A stretch of DNA of 64,000 nucleotides, taken from NCBI RefSeq assembly GCF_002086695.1, contig NZ_MVIH01000001.1, positions 124,001 to 188,000 of the forward strand. The letters run 5' to 3'. The number at the start of each line of letters is the position of its first letter. Position 1 is the first letter of the stretch. Source of the DNA: Mycolicibacterium rhodesiae. Lineage in GTDB: Bacteria; Actinomycetota; Actinomycetes; Mycobacteriales; Mycobacteriaceae. A program made the translations under genes and the position numbers. Of this stretch, positions 27,532 to 36,154 are shown in pieces. The notes beneath the pieces were generated by a model. It made no database searches and was not told where the DNA came from. It saw nothing but the letters and a program-made list of their open reading frames with translations.

Positions 27532-28170
27532 GTGACCGCTGCGCAGGACCCCGTCGAGGCGCCGCGTCGCCGTGGCGACAAGCAGCGGCACGCCATCGTC
27601 CAAGCCGTTCGCGAGCTGCTCGAAGAGAAGCCCTTCGCCGAACTCTCGGTCAGCACGATCAGCGATCGTGCCGGGGTCGCGCGCTCCGGCTTCTACTTCT
27701 ACTTCGACTCCAAGTACGCCGTGCTGGCCCACATCGTCGGCGAGGCCGCCCACGAACTCGAGGAACTCACCCACTCGTTCGCCCCGCGCGGACCCGGCGA
27801 GACGCCGACGGCGTTCGCCGAACGCATGGTGCGCAGCGCCGCCGTCGTCTACGCGCACAACGACCCGGTGATGTCGGCGTGCAACGCCGCCCGCCACACC
27901 GACGCCGAGATCCGCGAGATCCTGGACCGGTACAACGACACGGTGATCGATCAGATCGTGCCGATCGTCGAAGCCGAGATCCGCAACGGCACCGCGGACC
28001 CGATCAGCGACGATATCCACGGACTCGTCCGGATCCTCACGGCGACAACAGCATTGACACTGTCGGCGGAGACGGCATTCGTGGGACCGGACCGCGACCT
28101 GGACCGCGCGGTGCGCATCCTGGAGAAGCTGTGGTTGCACGCGCTGTGGGGTGGACGGGTCGGCGACTAG
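27532..28170 (+). CDS. TetR/AcrR family regulator
   Basis: A 212-residue repressor: helix-turn-helix at about residues 33-55 (LSVSTISDRAGVARSGFYFYF) and a ligand-binding C-terminal domain. GTG start at 27532 with AAGGTG upstream. Divergent from cyp136 and four bases ahead of the SDR it probably co-transcribes. Corresponds to Rv3058c. Likely controls cyp136 and itself through the palindrome at 27480. Confidence 0.9.
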   Translation: MTAAQDPVEAPRRRGDKQRHAIVQAVRELLEEKPFAELSVSTISDRAGVARSGFYFYFDSKYAVLAHIVGEAAHELEELTHSFAPRGPGETPTAFAERMVRSAAVVYAHNDPVMSACNAARHTDAEIREILDRYNDTVIDQIVPIVEAEIRNGTADPISDDIHGLVRILTATTALTLSAETAFVGPDRDLDRAVRILEKLWLHALWGGRVGD

Positions 28171-28174
28171 ATCG

Positions 28175-29041
28175 ATGATTGACGGCTTCGCGGGCAAGAG
28201 GGTCTTCATCACGGGCGCAGCCAGCGGCATCGGCCGGGCCACCGCGCTTCGGCTGGCCCGCGAGGGGGCCGAGCTGTATCTGACCGACGTCAACGCCGAC
28301 GGACTGGAGCAGACCGTCGCCGACGCCCGTGCGCTCGGTGCAGAGGTCCCCGAGCATCGCGCGCTGGACATCTCCGACTACGACGCGGTCGCCGGGTTCG
28401 CCGCCGACATCCACACCCGCCGGCCTGCGATGGACATCGTGATGAACATCGCCGGGATCTCGGCGTGGGGAACCGTCGATCAGCTCACCCACCACCACTG
28501 GCGGTCGATGGTCGACGTCAACCTGATGGGCCCGATCCACGTCATCGAGACGTTCCTGCCACCGATGGTCGCCGCCGGGCGAGGCGGCCAACTGGTCAAC
28601 GTGTCCTCGGCGGCGGGACTGGTCGCGCTGCCGTGGCACGCCGCGTACAGCGCGAGTAAGTATGGCCTGCGCGGACTTTCGGAGGTGCTGCGCTTCGATC
28701 TGGCCCGCCACGAGATCGGGGTCTCACTCGTGGTGCCGGGCGCGGTCGACACCCCCTTGGTGCAGACGGTCCAGATCGCCGGGGTGGATCGCGACCATCC
28801 GAAGGTGCAGCGGTGGGTGAAGCGCTTCAGTGGGCATGCCGTGTCCCCGGAGAGAGTCGCCGACAAGATCCTGGCCGGTGTCGTCAAGAACCGTTTCCTG
28901 ATCTACACCTCGGTCGACATCCGTGCCTTCTACGCGTTCAAACGGCTGGCGTGGTGGCCGTACAGCGTCGCCATGACCCGGGTCAACGTCTTTTTCACGC
29001 GCGTGTTGCGTCCGCGCGGGGCTGTTACCCGCACCGACTAA
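28175..29041 (+). CDS. SDR family NAD(P)-dependent oxidoreductase
   Basis: A 288-residue SDR: TGAASGIGRATALRLAREGAEL, NIAGISAWG, active site S...YSASKYGLRGL near 164. The C-terminal extension, with a hydrophobic/basic stretch RAFYAFKRLAWWPYSVAMTRVN, suggests a membrane-associated hydroxysteroid or retinol dehydrogenase-like enzyme. Four bases after the TetR stop. Its stop overlaps the stop of dinP. Corresponds to Rv3057c. Confidence 0.9.
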   Translation: MIDGFAGKRVFITGAASGIGRATALRLAREGAELYLTDVNADGLEQTVADARALGAEVPEHRALDISDYDAVAGFAADIHTRRPAMDIVMNIAGISAWGTVDQLTHHHWRSMVDVNLMGPIHVIETFLPPMVAAGRGGQLVNVSSAAGLVALPWHAAYSASKYGLRGLSEVLRFDLARHEIGVSLVVPGAVDTPLVQTVQIAGVDRDHPKVQRWVKRFSGHAVSPERVADKILAGVVKNRFLIYTSVDIRAFYAFKRLAWWPYSVAMTRVNVFFTRVLRPRGAVTRTD

Positions 29042-30081
29042 ATCGGCGCGAGCTCCAGGCGTACGCCCAACAGGCGCACCGGGCGGTCGAGTTCGAAGAG
29101 GTCGAGTACCCGCAGTGCAGCGGTCGTGATCACCTCGCGGTCGACAGTCGGCTCGTCGAGTTTGCGGATCTTGGTCCGGGTGTAGAACGTGTTGGTGCGC
29201 ACCGTGACCGCAACCCGGGTGACGATGCGCGACTGGGCGACGACGTCGGCGAGCGCCTGCTGTGCCAGACCGACGATCGCCGCGTCCATGTCGGCGCGCT
29301 CGGTCAGGTCGCGCGGAAATGTGATGACGTGACTGCGGGATCGGGGAATCCACGGCTCGGCGCTGACAGTCGTGTCGCCGCCGCCTTTGGCCAGGAGTAG
29401 CAGCCACAGGCCGGTGCGCGGTCCGAACGTCGCGGTGAGTGATTCCGCGTCGGTCGAAGCAAGCTCTCGCACCGTCGTAATACCGAGACCGGCAAGCTTT
29501 TTCGTAGTTTTCGGCCCGACCCCCCACAACGCGTCCACCGGGCGGGCGCCCATCTGCTCCATCCAGTTGGCGTCGGTGAGGGTGTAGACGCCGTCCGGTT
29601 TTCCGAAGCCGGTCGCGACCTTGGCCCGTTGTTTGTTGTCGCTGATGCCCACCGAGCAGACCAGCCCGGTCTCGGCGGCGATCACGGTGCGGATCCGCTC
29701 GGCCAACTCCACCGGGTCGGCGACCCGGGCGCCGACGTAGGCCTCGTCCCAGCCCCACACCTCCACCGGATGACCGAGATCGCGCAGCAGACCCATCACC
29801 TGGTCGGACGCCTCGTCGTAGGCGGCGGGGTCCGACGGCAGGAACGTCGCGTCCGGACACTTGCGCGCGGCACTACGCAACGGCATCCCCGCGTGTACGC
29901 CGAAGCCGCGGGCCTCATACGACGCGCATGTCACGACCTTGCGCGGCTCGGTGGGGTCGCCGCTGCCGCCGACGATCACCGGCAGACCCACGAGTTCGGG
30001 GTGGCGGCGCAGTTCGACCGAGGCCAGGAACTGATCGAGGTCGACGTGCAGGACCCAGTCGCGCGGGGCTGGTGCGGTCAC
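29038..30081 (-). CDS. dinP: Y-family DNA polymerase DinB2 (Pol IV)
   Basis: A 347-residue translesion polymerase. Active-site motifs HVDLDQFLASVE (residues 12-23) and WGWDEAYV carry the metal-binding acids. The helix-hairpin-helix LWGVGPKTTKKLAGLGI and little-finger domain follow. At the steric gate it has Leu19 in place of the usual aromatic residue, as reported for M. smegmatis DinB2, which readily uses ribonucleotides. GTG start overlaps the upstream TetR stop (GTGA). Corresponds to Rv3056. No beta-clamp motif is obvious at the C-terminus. Confidence 0.92.
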   Translation of the reverse strand: MTAPAPRDWVLHVDLDQFLASVELRRHPELVGLPVIVGGSGDPTEPRKVVTCASYEARGFGVHAGMPLRSAARKCPDATFLPSDPAAYDEASDQVMGLLRDLGHPVEVWGWDEAYVGARVADPVELAERIRTVIAAETGLVCSVGISDNKQRAKVATGFGKPDGVYTLTDANWMEQMGARPVDALWGVGPKTTKKLAGLGITTVRELASTDAESLTATFGPRTGLWLLLLAKGGGDTTVSAEPWIPRSRSHVITFPRDLTERADMDAAIVGLAQQALADVVAQSRIVTRVAVTVRTNTFYTRTKIRKLDEPTVDREVITTAALRVLDLFELDRPVRLLGVRLELAPI

Positions 30082-30686
30082 GTCCCGCACAACTTGCGCG
30101 CGACGCTGTCCCACGCATCGCCCAGCTGGTCCAATGAGCGGTCGCGTTCGGCGAGTTGATGAGTGACGTAGTCGGCATCCAAGAGGGCGATCAATGCATC
30201 GGCCTGAGCATCGAGATCACCGGTGCTGCCCGCGGCTTGCAGTAACACCCGGACGTGGGTGTGCATGACGGCGAACGGTGCACTGTAGCGGGAATCGGGA
30301 TCGCGGTTGGCGTCGAGGAGTAGGTCGCGGTGGGTCTGCACGAAGCGCAGCCGCTCGCGGCCGAAGGCCAGGAGTCGTTGCAGCGGAGGAGCATCGGGGC
30401 CAAGAGGCGGCGGGCCGAACAGGAAGGCCTGCTGGATGGCGCGCTCGTCCTCGTCGAGCAGGACCATCATCAGCCCGGCGCGGCTGCCGAAGCGCCGGAA
30501 CAATGTGCCCTTGCCCACCCCGGCGGCGGTGGCGATGTCGTCCATGGAGACCGCATCGGCGCCATGTTCGGCGATCAGGGTGCGGGCCGCTTCGAGCAGC
30601 AGCAGCCGGTTCCGGGCGGCGTCGCCTCGTTCTTGCGGCGCGGAAACCGGCAGCTCATTGGCCCCGTAGATCGCACTCACTCCCAC
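30078..30686 (-). CDS. TetR/AcrR family regulator
   Basis: A 202-residue regulator with HTH VSMDDIATAAGVGKGTLFRRFGS at about residues 45-67. It is translated with dinP (GTGA overlap) and divergent from the FMN reductase gene at 30768. A perfect 20-bp palindrome lies in the space between. GTG start; a second GTG two codons later is possible. Corresponds to Rv3055. Confidence 0.9.
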   Translation of the reverse strand: MGVSAIYGANELPVSAPQERGDAARNRLLLLEAARTLIAEHGADAVSMDDIATAAGVGKGTLFRRFGSRAGLMMVLLDEDERAIQQAFLFGPPPLGPDAPPLQRLLAFGRERLRFVQTHRDLLLDANRDPDSRYSAPFAVMHTHVRVLLQAAGSTGDLDAQADALIALLDADYVTHQLAERDRSLDQLGDAWDSVARKLCGT

Positions 30687-30707
30687 ACTTTAGCTCAGCG
30701 GGAAATA

Positions 30708-30727
30708 AACCGGACCATGGTCCGGTT
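30708..30727. promoter_or_regulatory. Perfect 20-bp palindrome, TetR operator candidate
   Basis: AACCGGACCA followed by TGGTCCGGTT, 21 bp before the TetR start and 40 bp before the FMN reductase start. A perfect match of this length in a divergent promoter is best read as the TetR operator. Confidence 0.7.
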
Positions 30728-30767
30728 CTGCCGTGGGAGGATCGCGAACGATTGAAGGGATTGCGAC

Positions 30768-31310
30768 ATGGCGGATATCAATGTGCTGGCACTGGTAGGC
30801 AGCTTGCGGGCAGCCTCGGTCAATCGCCAACTGGCCGAGCTCGCGACGGAGGCGGCGCCCGACGGTGTCACCGTCACCGTGTACGACGGGCTCGGGGACC
30901 TGCCGCACTACAACGAGGACCTCGACACCGACGACGCCCCCGCGCCGGTGGTGGCGTTGCGGACCGCGGCGGCGCAGGCCGATGCGGCTCTGGTGGTGAC
31001 TCCGGAGTACAACGGGAGCATCCCCGGTGTGCTCAAGAACGCGATCGACTGGTTGTCGCGGCCGTACGGCAACGGCGCGCTGAAGGACAAGCCGGTGGCG
31101 GTCATCGGGTCGGCCCTCGGTCAGTACGGCGGGGTGTGGGCGCATGACGAGACACGTAAGTCGTTCGGTATCGCCGGCCCCCGGGTGGTGGAGTCGCTGA
31201 AGCTGTCGGTGCCGTCCACGACCTTCGACGGCAAGCATCCGCGGGAAAACTCCGAGGTGTCCGCCGCGGTGCGTGACGTGGTCGGCAAGCTCGCCGCCGA
31301 GGTGGGCTGA
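30768..31310 (+). CDS. NADPH-dependent FMN reductase family protein
   Basis: A 180-residue flavodoxin-fold enzyme. N-terminal LVGSLRAASVNRQLAELA binds FMN phosphate and VVTPEYNGSIPGVLKNAIDWLSRP is the family signature. It should reduce quinones, azo compounds or flavin with NAD(P)H in the cytosol. Divergent from TetR-dinP, so its expression is probably under that TetR. Followed by an intrinsic terminator. Corresponds to Rv3054c. Confidence 0.9.
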   Translation: MADINVLALVGSLRAASVNRQLAELATEAAPDGVTVTVYDGLGDLPHYNEDLDTDDAPAPVVALRTAAAQADAALVVTPEYNGSIPGVLKNAIDWLSRPYGNGALKDKPVAVIGSALGQYGGVWAHDETRKSFGIAGPRVVESLKLSVPSTTFDGKHPRENSEVSAAVRDVVGKLAAEVG

Positions 31311-31332
31311 CCCTCCGTTCCGCTCGCAGAAA

Positions 31333-31362
31333 GCCGCCGGTGCTGTGCGCCGGCGGCCTTTT
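31333..31362 (+). terminator. Intrinsic terminator after the FMN reductase gene
   Basis: Stem GCCGCCGG (31333-31340) with CCGGCGGC (31350-31357), nine-base loop, then CTTTT. AAA precedes the stem. Confidence 0.75.
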
Positions 31363-31757
31363 GCTATGCAGTTGCCCGTCAGGTCTGCGGTCGGCCGCCC
31401 TGTCGGTACCCGGTGGTACATCTAGGCCTAGTTGGTGGCGTGCGGCGTGTTGTGACATGCGACACGCCGGGCGGAGAAGGGGTGAAGGGCTTACGACCAG
31501 GGAATTTCAAAATTGTTATTCAGAACATGTTGTATCTCTTCGTGCTGTCGGACACTAGGTGTAGTGTTCGACAGGCCGACAGACCAGAAAGTCACAGGTC
31601 CGCCGGATCGCCGGAACCGAAGCTGAGATGTCGGTCCGAGCGGCTCCGCCGGTCAGGAATTTCACGGTCCGACAGCTCGCTGAAAGTTCATGAGTGCCTG
31701 CGCACAGTCAGTTCGCCTGAGTACATCTCTATGTTTCGCTGAGGAGCCATACCGCAG
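31363..31757 (+). promoter_or_regulatory. Upstream control region of nrdHIE
   Basis: The only gene-free stretch over 300 bp (31311-31757). After the terminator it holds an AT-richer segment (31500-31545), the paired NrdR-like boxes, and a roughly 190-base leader to nrdH. Apart from those elements I see no further ORF or strong hairpin in it. Confidence 0.5.
31520..31567. promoter_or_regulatory. Paired NrdR-like boxes upstream of nrdHIE
   Basis: Box 2 at 31552-31567 is ACACTA-GGTG-TAGTGT, with perfect arms, close to the NrdR consensus. A weaker box, TCAGAACATGTTGTAT, begins exactly 32 bp upstream at 31520-31535. NrdR normally binds two boxes about three helical turns apart. Confidence 0.65.
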
Positions 31758-31997
31758 ATGACCATCACCGTCTACACCAAGCCCGCCTGCGTGCAGTGCA
31801 ACATGACCTACAAGGCCCTGGACAAGTCCGGTCTGACCTACGACGTCGTCGACATCACCGAGGACGCGGAGGCCCGCGACTACGTCATGGCGATGGGCTA
31901 CCTGCAGGCACCGGTCGTCGTTGCCGGCGGCGATCACTGGTCGGGCTTCCGGCCCGATCGGATCAAGGCCCTCACCGGTGCCGCGCTGAGCGCTTAA
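31758..31997 (+). CDS. nrdH: Glutaredoxin-like protein NrdH
   Basis: A 79-residue redoxin beginning [14 protein letters not shown]; the redox pair is CVQC at 11-14 and the C-terminal [10 protein letters not shown] is the NrdH hallmark. It carries electrons from thioredoxin reductase to the class Ib ribonucleotide reductase. GAGGAG precedes the ATG. First gene of nrdHIE. Confidence 0.96.
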   Translation: MTITVYTKPACVQCNMTYKALDKSGLTYDVVDITEDAEARDYVMAMGYLQAPVVVAGGDHWSGFRPDRIKALTGAALSA

Positions 31998-32025
31998 CGG
32001 CCCGGGTGCCACGGAAAGAGATGTG

Positions 32026-32508
32026 ATGAATCCGGATGGCAGCCCCAGCCTGGCGGGCTCGGAGCGGCTGGTGTACTTTTCCAGCGTCTCGGAGAACACC
32101 CACCGCTTTGTGCAGAAGCTGGGTGAGCCGGCCATCCGGATTCCCCTTCACGACCGCATCGAGGTGCACCGGCCGTACGTCCTCCTCCTGCCGACGTACG
32201 GCAGGGGTCGGGGCGACAGCCCGCACCTCGAGGCGAAGGGGTACGTCCCCAAGCAGGTCATCAAGTTTTTGAACAATCCGCACAATCGGTCCTTGATCCG
32301 CGGCGTGATCGGGGCAGGCAACACACAATTCGGTGCCGAATACTGCTTCGCGGCGACGCTGATCGCGCACAAGTGCAGGGTGCCGAACCTATATCGCTTC
32401 GAAATGATGGGCACCGCAGAGGACGTGGAAGCCGTTCGTGCGGAGTTAACGAAATTCTGGAAGGACGAGGACACGTGCCACCTACAGTCACAGCTGCTGA
32501 GCCTGTAA
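32026..32508 (+). CDS. nrdI: Ribonucleotide reductase assembly flavodoxin NrdI
   Basis: A 160-residue flavodoxin-like protein: [29 protein letters not shown] and [18 protein letters not shown] are NrdI signatures. It supplies oxidant to build the Mn(III)2-tyrosyl radical in NrdF. The ATG at 32026 has GAAAGAG at fitting distance; a GTG one codon earlier is possible. Its end overlaps nrdE by 34 bases. Confidence 0.95.
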   Translation: MNPDGSPSLAGSERLVYFSSVSENTHRFVQKLGEPAIRIPLHDRIEVHRPYVLLLPTYGRGRGDSPHLEAKGYVPKQVIKFLNNPHNRSLIRGVIGAGNTQFGAEYCFAATLIAHKCRVPNLYRFEMMGTAEDVEAVRAELTKFWKDEDTCHLQSQLLSL

Positions 32509-34643
32509 CGACGTCAGGGCACGCGTTGCCGGGGGAGACCGACTACCACGCGCTCAACGCGATGCTGAATCTGTACGACGCAGACGGCAAGATCCAGTTC
32601 GAGATGGATCGCCTGGCCGCGCGTCAGTACTTCCTCGAGCACGTGAACCAGAACACCGTGTTCTTTCACAATCAGGACGAGAAGCTCGACTACCTGATCC
32701 GCGAGAACTATTACGAGCGTGAGGTTCTCGATCAGTACTCGCGCAACTTCGTCAAGACGCTGACCGACCGCGCGTACGCCAAGAAGTTCCGGTTCCCGAC
32801 CTTCCTCGGCGCGTTCAAGTACTACACCTCCTACACGCTGAAGACGTTTGACGGGAAGCGTTACCTCGAGCGGTTCGAGGACCGGGTGGTGATGGTGGCG
32901 CTGACGCTGGCCGCCGGTGACACCACGCTGGCCGAGAAGCTGGTCGACGAGATCATCGACGGACGGTTCCAGCCGGCCACCCCGACATTCCTGAACTCGG
33001 GTAAGGCGCAGCGCGGCGAGCCGGTGAGCTGCTTCCTGCTGCGCATCGAGGACAACATGGAGTCGATCGGCCGTTCGATCAACTCCGCCCTGCAGCTGTC
33101 CAAGCGCGGTGGCGGAGTTGCGTTGCTGCTGACCAACATTCGTGAGCATGGCGCGCCGATCAAGAACATCGAGAACCAGAGCTCGGGCGTCATCCCGATC
33201 ATGAAGCTGCTGGAGGACTCGTTCTCCTACGCCAACCAGCTCGGTGCGCGCCAGGGTGCCGGCGCGGTCTACCTGCACGCACATCACCCCGACATCTACC
33301 GCTTCCTGGACACCAAGCGGGAGAACGCCGACGAGAAGATCCGCATCAAGACCCTCTCGCTGGGTGTGGTGATTCCGGACATCACGTTCGAGCTGGCGAA
33401 GAAGAACGAGGACATGTACCTGTTCTCCCCGTATGACGTCGAGCGGGTGTACGGCGTTCCGTTCGCCGACATCTCGGTCACCGAGAAGTACCACGAAATG
33501 GTCGACGACGCGCGGATCCGCAAGACCAAGATCAAGGCGCGCGAGTTCTTCCAGACGCTGGCCGAGCTGCAGTTCGAGTCGGGTTACCCGTACATCATGT
33601 TCGAGGACACGGTGAACCGGGCCAACCCGATCGAGGGCAAGATCACGCACAGCAACCTGTGCTCGGAGATCCTGCAGGTGTCGACGCCCTCGCTGTTCAA
33701 CGAGGACCTGTCGTACGCCAAGGTGGGCAAGGACATCTCGTGCAACCTGGGCTCGCTGAACATCGCCAAGGCGATGGATTCGCCGGACTTCGCCCAGACC
33801 ATCGAGGTGGCCATCCGCGGCTTGACCGCGGTGAGCGATCAGACGCACATCTGGTCGGTCCCGTCGATCGAGCAGGGCAACAACGATTCGCATGCCATCG
33901 GCCTCGGCCAGATGAACCTGCACGGATACCTTGCGCGCGAACGGATCTTCTACGGATCCGAAGAGGGCATCGACTTCACCAACATGTACTTCTACACGGT
34001 GCTCTACCACGCGCTGCGGGCGTCGAACAAGATCGCCATCGAGCGTGGCTCGGCGTTCAAGGGCTTCGAAAAGTCGAAGTACGCCTCCGGTGAGTTCTTC
34101 GACAAGTACACCGAGCAGGTGTGGGAGCCGGCGACCGAGCGCGTGCGTGAGCTGTTTTCCGAGGCGGGCATTCGCATTCCGACCCAAGAGGATTGGTTGC
34201 GGCTCAAGCAATCGGTGCAGACTCACGGCATCTACAACCAGAACCTGCAGGCGGTGCCGCCGACGGGATCGATCTCCTACATCAACCACTCGACATCATC
34301 GATCCACCCGGTGGCGAGCAAGGTCGAGATTCGCAAGGAAGGCAAGATCGGCCGCGTCTACTACCCGGCGCCCTACATGACCAATGACAACCTGGAGTAC
34401 TACCAGGATGCGTACGAGATCGGTTACGAGAAGATCATCGACACGTATGCCGCGGCCACTCAGCATGTGGACCAAGGGCTTTCGCTGACCTTGTTCTTCA
34501 AGGACACCGCCGACACCCGTGAGGTCAACAAGGCGCAGATCTACGCCTGGCGCAAGGGAATCAAGACGCTGTACTACATCCGCCTTCGCCAGATGGCTCT
34601 GGAGGGGACGCAGGTGGAAAATTGCGTCAGCTGCATGTTGTAA
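32475..34643 (+). CDS. nrdE: Class Ib ribonucleoside-diphosphate reductase alpha subunit NrdE
   Basis: A 722-residue catalytic subunit. It contains [21 protein letters not shown] with an active-site Cys, SNLCSEI with the second, and the C-terminal redox pair in ENCVSCML. It lacks the long N-terminal ATP cone of class Ia. It reduces NDPs to dNDPs with NrdF and NrdH. GTG start within nrdI after AAGGACGAGG. The beta subunit gene is 11 kb away at 45642 rather than next to it. Confidence 0.96.
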   Translation: MPPTVTAAEPVTTSGHALPGETDYHALNAMLNLYDADGKIQFEMDRLAARQYFLEHVNQNTVFFHNQDEKLDYLIRENYYEREVLDQYSRNFVKTLTDRAYAKKFRFPTFLGAFKYYTSYTLKTFDGKRYLERFEDRVVMVALTLAAGDTTLAEKLVDEIIDGRFQPATPTFLNSGKAQRGEPVSCFLLRIEDNMESIGRSINSALQLSKRGGGVALLLTNIREHGAPIKNIENQSSGVIPIMKLLEDSFSYANQLGARQGAGAVYLHAHHPDIYRFLDTKRENADEKIRIKTLSLGVVIPDITFELAKKNEDMYLFSPYDVERVYGVPFADISVTEKYHEMVDDARIRKTKIKAREFFQTLAELQFESGYPYIMFEDTVNRANPIEGKITHSNLCSEILQVSTPSLFNEDLSYAKVGKDISCNLGSLNIAKAMDSPDFAQTIEVAIRGLTAVSDQTHIWSVPSIEQGNNDSHAIGLGQMNLHGYLARERIFYGSEEGIDFTNMYFYTVLYHALRASNKIAIERGSAFKGFEKSKYASGEFFDKYTEQVWEPATERVRELFSEAGIRIPTQEDWLRLKQSVQTHGIYNQNLQAVPPTGSISYINHSTSSIHPVASKVEIRKEGKIGRVYYPAPYMTNDNLEYYQDAYEIGYEKIIDTYAAATQHVDQGLSLTLFFKDTADTREVNKAQIYAWRKGIKTLYYIRLRQMALEGTQVENCVSCML

Positions 34644-34655
34644 GCTGAGCTAAAT

Positions 34656-34697
34656 AAAAGTCAGGCCAGGGAGTATTACCCCTGGCCTGACTTTTTT
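34656..34697. terminator. Bidirectional intrinsic terminator after nrdE
   Basis: Stem GTCAGGCCAGGG (34660-34671) with CCCTGGCCTGAC (34680-34691), flanked by AAAA on the left and TTTTTT on the right, so it can stop transcripts in both directions. The minus-strand gene's stop codon lies in its loop. Confidence 0.9.
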
Positions 34698-35176
34698 CCT
34701 GGGTAGACGGCGTATGCGAGAGTCGCCGCGAGGATGGCGAACTTCACCGACGCCGAGACCTGAGCGATGCGCGCGTTCGTTGCGACATCCCTGCGGTCGA
34801 GCACCCGCAGCAGTGCGACGCCCTCGACCGCGTCGCCCGCGACCGCACCGGCGGCCAAGGCTGGAAGCCAGGAGGGATGCGCGCGGCGCCGACGCCGACG
34901 CTCCACGAGTAGTGCCAACAAGATTCCGTAGCTCGTCATGTAGCCGAAGTCGAGCCACATCGATCTGCGGGCCGCGCGCATTCCGTCCGCGCCCCATCGG
35001 GCCATGATGCCTTCGGCTTTGGCGGCGGAGCCCGCGAGTTCGAACGGGATGATGCCGGGCCCGCCGGTGGCCTGCATCTGGCGATCCAACCGGAGCATCA
35101 CCGCGGAGTAGCCCACGTAGCCGGCGGCGGCCACGGCGATGGGGTGCTCACGCACCCACGTGGGGAGGTAGGTCAT
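34676..35176 (-). CDS. Conserved hypothetical membrane protein
   Basis: A 166-residue protein with about four hydrophobic segments (VAAAGYVGYSAVML, MTSYGILLALLV, PALAAGAVAGDAVEGVALL, ASVKFAILAATLAYAVYP). The central stretch FELAGSAAKAEGIMARWGADGM looks family-specific, but I do not recognise a function. It ends in the loop of the terminator shared with nrdE. Divergent from a VOC protein. Confidence 0.7.
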   Translation of the reverse strand: MTYLPTWVREHPIAVAAAGYVGYSAVMLRLDRQMQATGGPGIIPFELAGSAAKAEGIMARWGADGMRAARRSMWLDFGYMTSYGILLALLVERRRRRRAHPSWLPALAAGAVAGDAVEGVALLRVLDRRDVATNARIAQVSASVKFAILAATLAYAVYPGKKSGQG

Positions 35177-35199
35177 AGAGGGCAGGGTACGGCTCGTCG

Positions 35200-35262
35200 C
35201 ATCGAGTCAGAACTGGCGGCGAGATTGACGGCGATATGGCCGCTCTCGGTTCTGACTCGATG
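35200..35262. repeat. Long imperfect hairpin in a divergent intergenic region
   Basis: Perfect 14-base arms CATCGAGTCAGAAC and GTTCTGACTCGATG, with pairing continued inward for several more bases around a mismatch and a loop of about 19 bases. It lies between the divergent membrane-protein and VOC genes, so a simple terminator role is unlikely. Confidence 0.6.
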
Positions 35263-35348
35263 GCGTTTGCCGATGAGTTTCACACGCCCGGCCGGTCTGT
35301 CTCTCCGACGGCATCCAGCCGGATCCCGCAACACCTTTGGAGGCACCC

Positions 35349-35741
35349 GTGCACGCAATGATGTTGGTCAACATGCCCGTCGCCGGTGTCGAGCGCTCAC
35401 GTCAGTTCTTCTCCGACCTCGGATACGCCTTCAACGACCAATTCACTGGCGACAATGCAGTCACGTTGGTGCTGGGGGAGAACCAGTTCGCGATGCTGGT
35501 GCAGCGCGACCTGTTCGACTCGTTCCATCCGGTGGAGACCGCCGACGCCACCAAGGTCAAAGAATGCGTCGTCTGCCTCAGCGTCGACAGCCGGGACGCG
35601 GTGGACGCTCTGGTCAATCGAGCCATCGCCGCGGGCGGCACCGACGGGGATTCCGAAGATCACGGGTCCATGTACGGCCGCAGCTACAACGACCTCGACG
35701 GCCATTCCTGGCAGATCTTCTGGACCGACGCCGCGGCGTGA
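35349..35741 (+). CDS. VOC family protein (glyoxalase/extradiol dioxygenase fold)
   Basis: A 130-residue protein of two beta-alpha-beta-beta-beta units: MMLVNMPVAGVERSRQFFSDLGYAF and the ending YGRSYNDLDGHSWQIFW. Actinobacterial homologues are annotated as lactoylglutathione lyase-like; the real activity is unknown. GTG start at 35349 with GGAGG five bases before. Next gene is convergent. Confidence 0.85.
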   Translation: MHAMMLVNMPVAGVERSRQFFSDLGYAFNDQFTGDNAVTLVLGENQFAMLVQRDLFDSFHPVETADATKVKECVVCLSVDSRDAVDALVNRAIAAGGTDGDSEDHGSMYGRSYNDLDGHSWQIFWTDAAA

Positions 35742-35745
35742 GGCC

Positions 35746-36126
35746 TCAGCGCGCCTTCTCCGCGTGCAGCGCCTTCACCCGCCGCTGCTCGGCGAGCACG
35801 TTCTGGTAGCTCTCCCGTTCGGCGACCAGCCAGTCCGGCTTGTCGGCGAGCAGCGCGTCGATCTGTTCGGTCGTCAGCGCATCGGTCACTCCACCGCGCG
35901 CGAGCCCCGCGATCGACACACCCAGCTTGGCCGCGACGAGGTTCTTCGGGTGCGGACCGTTCTTGCGGAGATCGGTCAGCCACTGCGGCGGATCGGCCTG
36001 CAGAGCGGCCAGTTCGTCGCGGGTGATCGCGTTGGCCTGGAACTCCGCGGGCGTCGCCGGCAGGTACACGTCCAGCTTCTTCGCCGCGGTTGCGGGTTTC
36101 ATCGACTGCGCGTTCGGCCTGCTCAT
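35746..36126 (-). CDS. DUF5997 family protein
   Basis: A 126-residue cytosolic protein: MKPATAAKKLDVYLPATPAEFQ, NGPHPKNLVAAKLGVSIAGLARGG and ALTTEQIDALL are family-typical. Function unknown. It is divergent from a LysR-effector-domain protein with a 28-bp gap; this arrangement is common in actinobacteria and suggests a functional link. Confidence 0.8.
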   Translation of the reverse strand: MSRPNAQSMKPATAAKKLDVYLPATPAEFQANAITRDELAALQADPPQWLTDLRKNGPHPKNLVAAKLGVSIAGLARGGVTDALTTEQIDALLADKPDWLVAERESYQNVLAEQRRVKALHAEKAR

Positions 36127-36154
36127 GGCACGAGCCTATCGGTAGCCTGAGTCG

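Noticed and set aside
32514..34289. Minus-strand 591-codon ORF over nrdE
   Set aside because: Antisense frame of a strongly conserved gene with no recognisable motif.
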